A stretch of 6,063 bases of DNA from an uncultured Oscillospiraceae bacterium (GCA_900752445.1 CAADVN010000159.1:1-6063), one strand, 5' to 3'. Numbered from the stretch's first letter, positions 1-5,955 are shown. Made by a program: numbers and translations. Notes: generated by a model from the letters alone, not told the origin.

Positions 1-857
1 CGGGCGGCGTGGAGAAGCGGCGGCATGAGGACGTGCTGACAGTGGAAGAGCTCGAGGAGATCGCGCAGTCCGCGGGCCGCTGCGGGATACGGAAAATACG
101 GCTCACAGGCGGGGAACCGCTTGTTAGGCGCGGCATCGTGGATATCTGTGCCAGGACGGCGGCGGCCCCGGGCGTCGAGGAGGTCTGCATGACCACGAAC
201 GGCCTGCTGCTGCCCAAGATGGCCACGGAGCTGAGACGCGCCGGGCTGAAGCGGGTCAATATCAGCCTCGATACGCTCTCGCCGGAGCGCTACCGCGAGC
301 TGACGCGCGTGGGCAATATCGAGGACGCCGTGGCGGGCCTCAGGGCCGCGCTCGACAACTTCGAGACGGTGAAGATAAACGCCGTGCTCATAGGTGGGAG
401 CAGCGAGCCTGAGATACGGCAGATGGTTTACATAACAAAGGACACGCCCCTGGAGCTGAGGTTCATCGAGCTCATGCCGATAGGCGAGTGCGCGCACTGG
501 CCGAAGGAGCGGTTTTTGGCAAACACCGCCGTGCTGGAGGCTGTGCCGGAGCTTACGCCCTGCGGCACGTCGGGCGTGGCACGGCTGTATAGTCTGCCTA
601 ACGCCAAGGGCAGGGTAGGGCTCATAAGCCCCTTGAGCTCGCATTTTTGCCCGGAGTGCAACAGGATAAGGGTGACGCCGGACGGCAGGCTGAAGCCCTG
701 CCTGCACTCTGCGCAGGAGATAGAGCTGCGCGGTTTCCACGGCGCGGAGCTGGATGCGAAGATACGGTTTGGCATCTGCGCAAAGCCGATGCGCCATCAC
801 CTGAGCGCGGCCTCGCCCAGCGAGAGCCTGCGCGGCATGAGCAGGATAGGAGGCTGA
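1..857 (+). CDS. moaA: GTP 3',8-cyclase MoaA (5'-truncated by window edge)
   Basis: MoaA is a radical-SAM enzyme with two [4Fe-4S] clusters that rearranges GTP to 3',8-cyclo-GTP, the first step of molybdenum cofactor synthesis in the cytoplasm. The reading frame is open from base 3 (Gly-Gly-Val-Glu...), and the first visible residues match the stretch just after the CxxxCxxC radical-SAM motif, so about 35-45 N-terminal residues, including that motif, lie off the left edge. The GTG at 9 is an internal codon, not a start. Visible landmarks are the SAM-binding TGGEPLVRR (about 105-131) and the C-terminal cluster motif CPEC...C (Cys codons at 648, 657 and 699, spacing CX2CX13C). The two arginines of CNRIR correspond to the GTP-binding Arg pair of Staphylococcus aureus MoaA. 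The protein ends in the family's conserved Gly-Gly tail (MSRIGG), so the 3' end is intact. moaC follows after 3 nt, indicating an operon. Confidence 0.96.
   Translation, partial: GGVEKRRHEDVLTVEELEEIAQSAGRCGIRKIRLTGGEPLVRRGIVDICARTAAAPGVEEVCMTTNGLLLPKMATELRRAGLKRVNISLDTLSPERYRELTRVGNIEDAVAGLRAALDNFETVKINAVLIGGSSEPEIRQMVYITKDTPLELRFIELMPIGECAHWPKERFLANTAVLEAVPELTPCGTSGVARLYSLPNAKGRVGLISPLSSHFCPECNRIRVTPDGRLKPCLHSAQEIELRGFHGAELDAKIRFGICAKPMRHHLSAASPSESLRGMSRIGG
849..853 (+). promoter_or_regulatory. Ribosome binding site of moaC
   Basis: GGAGG lies 7 nt before the moaC ATG at 861 and sits inside the last codons of moaA. It fixes the moaC start and suggests that the two genes are read from one message. 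Confidence 0.85.
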
Positions 858-860
858 GAC

Positions 861-1346
861 ATGGAGCTCACGCACTTTAACGACGAGGGCCGGGCGCACA
901 TGGTGGACGTCGGCGATAAGCAGAGGACGAAGCGCATCGCGCGGGCGATGTCGCGCGTGTACCTCGCGCCGGAGACCTTCCGGCTGGTGCGCGACGGCGG
1001 CATGAAGAAGGGCGACGTGCTGGCGGTGGCCCAGGTCGCGGGCATAATGGCGGCGAAGAAGAATTCGGAGCTCATCCCCATGTGCCACCCGATAGCCATC
1101 ACCTCGGCGGATATAAGCTTTGAGCTGGACTCTGAAAAGAGCACGATAACCATCACGGCAGAGGTGGGCTGCACGGGCGAGACGGGCGTGGAGATGGAGG
1201 CGCTGACGGCGGCTTCCGTCGCGGCGCTGACGGTGTACGACATGTGCAAGGCGGTGCAGCGGGACATCAGGATAGGCGACATCTGCCTGCTGTATAAATC
1301 CGGCGGCAAGTCGGGAGAATACAGGAGAGAGAAAATAACGGAATAA
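861..1346 (+). CDS. moaC: Cyclic pyranopterin monophosphate synthase MoaC
   Basis: MoaC converts the MoaA product 3',8-cyclo-GTP into cyclic pyranopterin monophosphate (cPMP), the first stable pterin of the molybdenum cofactor pathway. The 161-residue length is the full family length. The residues that form the active site in Escherichia coli MoaC are all present with a one-residue offset: Lys50, His76 in the MCHP motif, Glu111 in GVEMEALTA, Asp127 and Lys130 in YDMCK, and Lys146 in LYKSGGKSG. The start is supported by GGAGG 7 nt upstream, and translation ends in TAA at 1344-1346. It lies 3 nt after moaA and probably depends on that gene's promoter off the left edge. No molybdopterin synthase gene (moaD/moaE) or later pathway gene follows; the next unit is unrelated. 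Half of its Ile codons (6 of 12) are ATA, unlike rplS next door. Confidence 0.97.
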   Translation: MELTHFNDEGRAHMVDVGDKQRTKRIARAMSRVYLAPETFRLVRDGGMKKGDVLAVAQVAGIMAAKKNSELIPMCHPIAITSADISFELDSEKSTITITAEVGCTGETGVEMEALTAASVAALTVYDMCKAVQRDIRIGDICLLYKSGGKSGEYRREKITE

Positions 1347-1360
1347 ATCGCAAAAAGCCC

Positions 1361-1389
1361 TTGCAATTGAGCGGTAAGTGTGCTAGTAT
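1361..1389 (+). promoter_or_regulatory. Promoter of rplS
   Basis: The -35 element is TTGCAA (1361-1366) and the -10 element is TAGTAT (1384-1389), with a 17-base spacer. A TGC extended -10 is directly attached (1381-1383). Transcription would start near 1396. It begins only 14 bases after the moaC stop, so rplS appears to have its own transcript. A TATACT at 1387-1392 is an alternative -10, but its 20-base spacing is worse. Confidence 0.75.
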
Positions 1390-1395
1390 ACTATG

Positions 1396-1485
1396 GCTTG
1401 CGCGAGAGCGCATGAATTAGGATGGTCCTCTGCCGGAACGGGAAAGCCGCCGGGCACGAACGTCCGTATCGAAAGAGGGATAACA
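1396..1485 (+). promoter_or_regulatory. Structured 5' leader of rplS (candidate L19 autoregulatory leader)
   Basis: This is about 90 nt between the inferred transcription start and the ATG. Three foldable parts can be seen. First, a 5-bp hairpin TGCGC/GCGCA with a GAGA tetraloop (1399-1412). Second, a central hairpin with TGCCGG (1431-1436) pairing CCGGGCA (1450-1456, one bulged G) and an inner CGG/CCG stem (1439-1449). Third, CCTCT (1427-1431), which is perfectly complementary to AGAGG of the Shine-Dalgarno (1474-1478). Leaders upstream of the L19 gene are known RNA families in low-GC Gram-positives (Rfam L19_leader). Whether this one belongs to that family I cannot say from sequence reading alone. 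The regulatory role is inference. Confidence 0.45.
1474..1479 (+). promoter_or_regulatory. Ribosome binding site of rplS
   Basis: AGAGGG lies 6 nt before the ATG at 1486. It decides the start. An in-frame ATG at 1393 overlaps the inferred transcription start, has no SD, and would add 31 residues not found in L19. Confidence 0.85.
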
Positions 1486-1827
1486 ATGGATCTGGTCAAG
1501 ACTCTGACCGAGCAGTACATGAAGCCCGAGCTTCCCCAGATGAACGTGGGCGACACCGTCCGCGTGACCGTGCGCGTCAAGGAAGGCAACCGTGTCCGCA
1601 ACCAGGCGTTCGACGGCACCATCATTGCGAAGAAGCACGGCGGCATCAATGAGACCATCACCGTCCGCCGCATCAGCTACGGCGTCGGCTGCGAGAAGGT
1701 CTTCCCGGTGCACTCTCCCACCATCGTCTCCGTTGAGACGATCCGCCGCGGCAAGGTCCGCCGCGCGAAGCTGTATTACCTGCGCGACCGCGTGGGCAAG
1801 AAGGCCAAGGTCAAGGAGCGCATCTGA
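1486..1827 (+). CDS. rplS: 50S ribosomal protein L19
   Basis: L19 is a protein of the large ribosomal subunit located at the interface with the 30S subunit. The 113-residue product has the usual family length (about 113-118). It shows the typical core: an N-terminal helix (Met-Asp-Leu-Val-Lys...), MNVGDTVRVTVRVKEG, AFDGTIIAKKHGG, FPVHSP and the signature RRGKVRRAKLYYLRDRVGKKAK near the C-terminus. The gene stands alone, between its own promoter and leader on the left and a strong terminator on the right, with no trmD or rimM beside it. Codon use is strongly optimised: all 13 Arg codons are CGC or CGT, and none of the Ile codons is ATA, whereas neighbouring genes use AGG and ATA freely. This fits very high expression rather than foreign origin. 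Confidence 0.98.
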   Translation: MDLVKTLTEQYMKPELPQMNVGDTVRVTVRVKEGNRVRNQAFDGTIIAKKHGGINETITVRRISYGVGCEKVFPVHSPTIVSVETIRRGKVRRAKLYYLRDRVGKKAKVKERI

Positions 1828-1839
1828 ACCTCGATGCAA

Positions 1840-1875
1840 AGCAAAAGCCCGCTGCACAAGCAGCGGGCTTTTGCT
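1840..1875 (+). terminator. Rho-independent terminator after rplS
   Basis: A perfect 16-bp stem (1840-1855 with 1860-1875) encloses an ACAA loop. Its GC-rich core GCCCGCTGC is flanked by AAAA on the left arm and TTTT (1869-1872) on the right arm. It starts 12 nt after the rplS stop. The matching A and T tracts could let it work in both directions, but no minus-strand gene is nearby. Confidence 0.9.
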
Positions 1876-2011
1876 GTTGACGATGGAGCAGTACGCGAAG
1901 GTGAGCGATGCCGGGACAGTGCACTCGGCTGATGGGGTCCCGCTCTTTGGTTTGGATGTTAGTATTGCCGCTTGCATATCCGGTGTATTTTGAGGGACTT
2001 GAGAATAACTG

Positions 2012-2040
2012 TTGCCATGAGGGAAGAAAAAAGGTATAAT
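2012..2040 (+). promoter_or_regulatory. Promoter of the lepB-rbgA-rnhB-yraN-thrC operon
   Basis: The -35 element TTGCCA (2012-2017, one mismatch to consensus) and a perfect TATAAT -10 (2035-2040) are separated by exactly 17 bases, in a locally AT-rich stretch. The expected transcription start is near 2047, leaving a leader of about 30 nt before lepB. It is the only convincing promoter I see for the next five genes. Confidence 0.88.
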
Positions 2041-2058
2041 ATTTATTTAGCAGAATTC

Positions 2059-2063
2059 AGGAG
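2059..2063 (+). promoter_or_regulatory. Ribosome binding site of lepB
   Basis: AGGAG is part of AGGAGTTGAT, which matches the extended anti-SD complement AGGAGGTGAT at all but one base. The ATG at 2076 is 12 nt downstream (slightly long), while the ATG at 2067 is only 3 nt away (too close). I therefore prefer 2076 as the lepB start, with modest certainty. Confidence 0.6.
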
Positions 2064-2075
2064 TTGATGCCAGGC

Positions 2076-2636
2076 ATGAATCAAAACGCAAAGGCCGAAA
2101 AAGCGCCGCAGTCCACGCGGTCTGATATATACGACTGGCTCCAGTGCATCGTCATGGCCATCGTCATCTGCGTGCTGTTTTTCTCGTTTATAGTACGGCT
2201 CGTGGATGTCGTGGGCAGCTCGATGTACCCGACGCTCGAGGACGGGGACAAGATAATCGTCTCGAACCTGTTCTATACGCCCAAACAGGGCGACATCATC
2301 GTGTTCAGGAAGGACGAGTACCGCGAGGAGCCGCTGGTGAAGCGCATCATTGCCGTCGAGGGCCAGACCGTGGACATTGACTTTGAAAAGGGCATAGTGT
2401 ACGTGGACGGCGAGGCCCTGGACGAGCCCTATATCGCCGAGCTCACCAACGACCCGGAGGACTTCTTCGGTCCCGTCGAGGTGCCGGAAGGCTGTGTATT
2501 CGTCATGGGCGACAACCGCAACGCATCCACCGACAGCCGCCGCAGCGCCATAGGCATGGTGGATACGCGCTGCATCATGGGCAAGGTGTACTTCACCGTT
2601 TTCCCGCTCAAGAACTTTGGGAACGACTACAGCTGA
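2076..2636 (+). CDS. lepB: Signal peptidase I (type I leader peptidase)
   Basis: This membrane serine protease cuts signal peptides from exported proteins at the outer face of the cytoplasmic membrane. The 186-residue product has a charged N-terminus (residues 1-20), one transmembrane helix (about 21-43) and an extracytoplasmic catalytic domain, the short Gram-positive SipS-like form. The Ser/Lys dyad is visible: Ser49 in GSSMYPTL and Lys89 in PLVKRIIAVEG. The conserved C-terminal box GDNRNASTDSR is complete. The start was chosen at 2076 from RBS spacing; 2067 (three more residues) is possible, and a TTG at 2064 overlaps the RBS and is unlikely. It is the first gene of the operon behind the promoter at 2012-2040, and its TGA overlaps the next ATG by one base, suggesting translational coupling. 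Confidence 0.95.
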   Translation: MNQNAKAEKAPQSTRSDIYDWLQCIVMAIVICVLFFSFIVRLVDVVGSSMYPTLEDGDKIIVSNLFYTPKQGDIIVFRKDEYREEPLVKRIIAVEGQTVDIDFEKGIVYVDGEALDEPYIAELTNDPEDFFGPVEVPEGCVFVMGDNRNASTDSRRSAIGMVDTRCIMGKVYFTVFPLKNFGNDYS

Positions 2637-3517
2637 TGGCGGGCGAATTTGAAAAACTGAATATCCAGTGGTTCCCCGGCCATATGACGAAAGCCGGGCG
2701 GATGATAGAGGAAAACGTGAAGCTCGTGGACGCCGTTTGCGAGCTTCTTGACGCGCGGATACCAGCGGCCAGCCGCAATCCTGACATAGACCGTCTGGCG
2801 GGCGGCAAGCCGAGGCTCGTCATACTAAACCGCGTTGACCTCGCCGACCCCGCCGTGACGGCTAAGTGGCGCGCGTATTTCAAGGCCGCCGGGCTGGACG
2901 TGCTCGAGACGGACAGCAAGAGCGGCAGGGGAGTGCAGAATTTCCCCGCCGCCGTGCGGGCGCTCCTCAAGGACAAGCTCGCCGCCTACGCCGCCAAGGG
3001 CCAGGGCACAAGGCCCCTGCGGGTCATGGTGCTGGGCATACCGAACGTGGGCAAGTCCACATTTATAAATAAGGTCGCGGGCAAAAAGGCCGCGGCTGTG
3101 TCCGACAGGCCGGGCGTGACGCGCGGCAGGCAGTGGATAAGTGTGGACAGGGGCCTGGAGCTGCTCGATACGCCGGGCATACTCTGGCCGCGCTTCGACT
3201 CGCAGGAGGTCGGCGAGCTGCTGGCCGTGACGGGCGCGGGGAAGGACGACGTGCTCGACAGGGAAACGCTCGCGGCGAACCTGCTGATACGGCTAAGGAA
3301 GCTCTACCCCGAGGCCGTGAACGCGCGGTATAAGCTCACGGACGAGGACGGCGAGGCCGGCTGGCAGCTGCTCGAGGCCGCGGCGAGAAAGCGCGGTTTC
3401 CTCGCGGGCAGGGGAGAGTACGACACGGAGCGCATGAGCGCCGTTCTGCTGGACGAATTCCGGGGCGGCAAGCTGGGCAGGATGACTCTGGAGGCGCCGG
3501 ATGAAAGCACAAATTGA
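2636..3517 (+). CDS. rbgA: Ribosome biogenesis GTPase RbgA (YlqF)
   Basis: This circularly permuted GTPase acts in a late step of 50S subunit assembly; in Bacillus subtilis it is essential and promotes incorporation of late proteins. The motif order is permuted as expected: G4 at residues 65-68, G5-like around 93-97, the P-loop GIPNVGKST (134-142), the G2 Thr162 in RPGVT and G3 DTPG (178-181). His16 in WFPGHM matches the catalytic His9 of B. subtilis RbgA. A C-terminal helical RNA-binding-type domain follows, ending at LGRMTLE. The last seven residues come from the 17-nt overlap with rnhB. The 293-residue length is normal. One oddity is that G4 reads Asn-Arg-Val-Asp instead of the usual NKxD. 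The start shares one base with the lepB stop and has no strong SD of its own, so reinitiation from lepB is likely. Confidence 0.96.
   Translation: MAGEFEKLNIQWFPGHMTKAGRMIEENVKLVDAVCELLDARIPAASRNPDIDRLAGGKPRLVILNRVDLADPAVTAKWRAYFKAAGLDVLETDSKSGRGVQNFPAAVRALLKDKLAAYAAKGQGTRPLRVMVLGIPNVGKSTFINKVAGKKAAAVSDRPGVTRGRQWISVDRGLELLDTPGILWPRFDSQEVGELLAVTGAGKDDVLDRETLAANLLIRLRKLYPEAVNARYKLTDEDGEAGWQLLEAAARKRGFLAGRGEYDTERMSAVLLDEFRGGKLGRMTLEAPDESTN
3490..3494 (+). promoter_or_regulatory. Ribosome binding site of rnhB, inside rbgA
   Basis: GGAGG lies 6 nt before the ATG at 3501 and within the last codons of rbgA. It supports the overlapping start of rnhB rather than any later Met codon. Confidence 0.85.
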
Positions 3518-4109
3518 CCTCTGGCAGCTAGAAAACGAGCTGTACGACGGCGGCATAAGCACGCTCTGCGGCGTGGACGAGGCCGGGCGCGGCCCTCTGG
3601 CAGGCCCGGTGTGCGCGGCTGCGGTCATGCTGCCGCGCGGGCTCGTCATAGGTGGGCTCAACGACTCAAAAAAGCTCACGGAGCGGCGGCGCGAGCAGCT
3701 GTATGACGAGATAAAAGAGAAGGCTCTGCACTGGGCCGTAGCATTTGCCGGCGTGGAGGAGATAGAGACGCTCAATATCCTCGGCGCGACGTATCTGGCC
3801 ATGAACCGGGCCATCGCGGGCCTGGGCGTCGTGCCGGAGCTTGCACTCATAGACGGCAACAGGGCGAAGGGCGTGGAGTATGATACCCGCTGCGTCGTCG
3901 GCGGCGACGGCAAGTGCGCGGACATCGCGGCGGCGAGTATAATGGCGAAGGTGACGAGGGACAGGCTGATGTGCGAGCTGGACGTTCAGTACCCCGGCTA
4001 CGGCTTTGCAAGGCACAAGGGCTACGGCACGGCGGCGCACTACGCGGCGCTGCGCGAGCTCGGGCCCTGCCCGGCGCACAGGCTGTCGTTTTTGAGGAAG
4101 ATGCACTGA
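3501..4109 (+). CDS. rnhB: Ribonuclease HII
   Basis: RNase HII cuts the RNA strand of RNA/DNA hybrids and nicks at single ribonucleotides misincorporated in DNA, starting ribonucleotide excision repair. The 202-residue product matches the short E. coli-like form (198 residues) and lacks the longer N-terminal extension of the B. subtilis enzyme. The four acidic catalytic residues are visible: Asp26 and Glu27 in GVDEAGRGPLAGPV, Asp118 in LIDGN and Asp136 in GGDGK. LNDSKKL (53-59) and AAASIMAKVTRD (143-154) are also intact, as is the C-terminal PGYGFARHKGYGT block. It overlaps rbgA by 17 nt, carries its own GGAGG site, and its TGA shares a base with the yraN ATG. The rbgA-rnhB pairing is also seen in B. 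subtilis. Confidence 0.97.
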   Translation: MKAQIDLWQLENELYDGGISTLCGVDEAGRGPLAGPVCAAAVMLPRGLVIGGLNDSKKLTERRREQLYDEIKEKALHWAVAFAGVEEIETLNILGATYLAMNRAIAGLGVVPELALIDGNRAKGVEYDTRCVVGGDGKCADIAAASIMAKVTRDRLMCELDVQYPGYGFARHKGYGTAAHYAALRELGPCPAHRLSFLRKMH

Positions 4110-4462
4110 TGTATAAGAAAAAGCTCCTGGGCCGCGAGGGCGAGGCGGAGGCCGCGCGTTATCTCGAGAAGAAGGGCTACAGGATAATCGGCCTGAACTA
4201 CTCCTGCCGCGTGGGCGAGATAGACGTCATCGCGGAAAAGGACGGCTATGCCGCCATCGTCGAGGTGAAGCTCCGTGAGAGCCCGGAGTTTGCCGAGGCG
4301 CGAGAGTTCGTCACGCGCTCGAAGCAGGCGAAGCTCCGCCGCGCCGCAGAGCACTGGATGATGACGAGCGGCACGGAGCTCCAGCCGAGGTTCGACGTCA
4401 TAGAGATCTACACCGGCGGCAAGGAGCATGTCATAAACCACTTCGAGAACGCATTTGAATAG
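4109..4462 (+). CDS. yraN: UPF0102 family nuclease-fold protein YraN
   Basis: This 117-residue protein is a full-length member of the UPF0102/YraN family, whose fold resembles Holliday-junction resolvases and restriction-type nucleases but whose substrate is not firmly established. The family marks are LGREGEAEAARYLEKKGY near the N-terminus, then GEID (residues 36-39) and VEVK (51-54). Together these give a Glu/Asp...ExK metal-binding site like that of PD-(D/E)XK nucleases (Glu37, Asp39, Glu52, Lys54). The ATG overlaps the rnhB stop by one base, and GAGGA sits 10 nt upstream, so translation is probably coupled to rnhB. yraN commonly follows rnhB in bacteria, which suggests a nucleic-acid role, but that is inference from context. 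Confidence 0.92.
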   Translation: MYKKKLLGREGEAEAARYLEKKGYRIIGLNYSCRVGEIDVIAEKDGYAAIVEVKLRESPEFAEAREFVTRSKQAKLRRAAEHWMMTSGTELQPRFDVIEIYTGGKEHVINHFENAFE

Positions 4463-4466
4463 GAGG
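4461..4466 (+). promoter_or_regulatory. Ribosome binding site of thrC
   Basis: A full-consensus AGGAGG begins inside the yraN TAG stop codon and ends 7 nt before the ATG at 4474. It is the strongest RBS in the operon and fixes the thrC start. Confidence 0.9.
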
Positions 4467-4473
4467 CGGCAAA

Positions 4474-5955
4474 ATGGAATACAACAGCACAAGAAGTACG
4501 GGCCTGCACATCTCGGCGTCGGAGGCCATAGCCATGGGGCTTGCGCCGGACGGCGGCCTGTTCGTGCCGAATACGCTGCCGCCGCTGGACGAGAAGGCGC
4601 TCCAGGAACTGCTGCCCCTCAGCTACGGCGAGCGGGCGAAGCGCATATTGAAGATATACCTGCCCGAATACAGCCCGCAGGAGCAGGACAGGCTGGTCGC
4701 GGATTCCTACGGCACGAATTTCGATACCACTGCCGTTGCGCCCCTTCGCTTCACGGACGGGCTGACGGGCTATCTCGAGCTCTGGCACGGGCCGACCTCG
4801 GCCTTCAAGGATATGGCGCTTCAAATGCTGCCGCATCTGCTGACAGCCTCGCTGAGAAAGTGCGGCGAAGAGCGCGGCGTATGTATCCTCGTCGCCACCT
4901 CGGGCGACACGGGCAAGGCCGCGCTCGAGGGCTTTGCCGACGTGCCGGGCACGAGGATACTCGTGTTCTACCCGCGCGACGGCGTATCGGACGTGCAGAA
5001 GCTGCAAATGGTCACGCAGACGGGCAATAACGTCGGAGTGTGCGCGGTCGAGGGCAACTTCGACGACGCCCAGACCGGCGTCAAGTGCATCTTCGGCGAC
5101 AGGGAGCTGGCCGAAAGGCTCTCTGAGAAGGGCTGGTTCCTCTCCTCGGCGAACTCGATAAACTGGGGCCGCCTGCTGCCGCAGATAGTGTATTACTTCT
5201 CGGCTTACTGCGATTTCGTGAACTCCGGGCGCATAAAATGCGGCGAGCCGGTGAACTTCTGCGTCCCGACGGGCAACTTCGGCAACATCCTCGCCGGCTG
5301 GATGGCGAAGGAGATGGGCCTGCCCGTGACGCGCTTCGTCTGCGCCTCGAACGCGAACAACGTGCTCACCGATTTCATCGAGACGGGCGTGTACGACAGG
5401 AGAAGGCCCTTCCACCTGACCTCGTCGCCCTCGATGGACATACTCGTGTCGAGCAACCTCGAGCGGCTGCTGTACTTCCTGTCGAAGGACCCGGAGCGCG
5501 TCGCGGGCTGGATGAAGCAGCTCTCGGAGGAGGGGCGGTATGACGTGGGACAGGAGCTTAAGACGCTCATAAGGCGCTACTTCGAGGCAGGGTACTGCGA
5601 CGACGCGGGCACGGCGGAGGAGATAGCGCTGGTCTGGCGCGAGTACGGGTATCTCATAGATACGCATACCGCCGTGGCGTCGCGCGTGCTGGGCGATTAC
5701 CGCGCGCGCACGGGCGACAGGACGCCTGCGATAGTGGTCTCGACGGCGAGCCCGTATAAGTTCTGCGACAGCGTGCTGCGCGCGCTCGGCGAGCAGACGG
5801 ACGCCCCGGGCACGGAGCTTATAGGCAGGCTGGAACGGGTCACGGGCACTACGGCCCCTGCGCCGCTGTCGGGCCTGGCAGGGAAAAAGGTCAGGTTCGA
5901 TGCCTGCGTCGCCCCGGCGGAGCAGAAAAAAGTGGTAGAGGAATTCCTGGCATAG
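4474..5955 (+). CDS. thrC: Threonine synthase
   Basis: This PLP enzyme turns O-phospho-L-homoserine into L-threonine and phosphate, the last step of threonine synthesis. The 493-residue length and the N-terminal YNSTRS...GLAPDGGLFVP block place it in the longer E. coli/yeast-type subfamily rather than the shorter plant-type one. The PLP-binding lysine is Lys112 in GPTSAFKDMALQ. The phosphate-binding loop is TSGDTGKAA (142-150). Further conserved blocks are EGNFDDAQTGVK, SSANSINWGR and VPTGNFGNILAG, followed by ASNANNVLTDF and TSSPSMDI, so the gene is intact. It begins 11 nt after yraN with a strong RBS and is the last gene of the operon. No other threonine gene (hom, thrB) is adjacent. I see no leader attenuator or riboswitch directly before it, and no clear plus-strand terminator after it. 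Confidence 0.97.
   Translation: MEYNSTRSTGLHISASEAIAMGLAPDGGLFVPNTLPPLDEKALQELLPLSYGERAKRILKIYLPEYSPQEQDRLVADSYGTNFDTTAVAPLRFTDGLTGYLELWHGPTSAFKDMALQMLPHLLTASLRKCGEERGVCILVATSGDTGKAALEGFADVPGTRILVFYPRDGVSDVQKLQMVTQTGNNVGVCAVEGNFDDAQTGVKCIFGDRELAERLSEKGWFLSSANSINWGRLLPQIVYYFSAYCDFVNSGRIKCGEPVNFCVPTGNFGNILAGWMAKEMGLPVTRFVCASNANNVLTDFIETGVYDRRRPFHLTSSPSMDILVSSNLERLLYFLSKDPERVAGWMKQLSEEGRYDVGQELKTLIRRYFEAGYCDDAGTAEEIALVWREYGYLIDTHTAVASRVLGDYRARTGDRTPAIVVSTASPYKFCDSVLRALGEQTDAPGTELIGRLERVTGTTAPAPLSGLAGKKVRFDACVAPAEQKKVVEEFLA

Noticed and set aside
9..11. GTG at base 9 as the start of moaA
   Set aside because: The frame is open to the window edge, and the residues there match the middle of the MoaA radical-SAM region. 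The true start lies outside the window.
1393..1485. In-frame upstream extension of rplS from an ATG at 1393
   Set aside because: That ATG overlaps the inferred transcription start and lacks an SD. The added 31 residues are not part of L19, while the ATG at 1486 has AGAGGG 6 nt upstream.
1877..1905. TTGACG (1877-1882) as the -35 of a second promoter
   Set aside because: The bases 17 downstream (GGTGAG) do not resemble a -10 element.
1883..1993. A 36-codon plus-strand ORF between the rplS terminator and the lepB promoter
   Set aside because: It starts directly after the terminator hairpin, has no ribosome binding site and no promoter of its own that I can find, and the peptide resembles nothing I know.
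3666..4106. A 146-codon minus-strand open frame opposite rnhB
   Set aside because: It has the same register effect as above, is Arg/Ala/Leu-rich with no motif, and lies wholly within a well-supported RNase HII gene.
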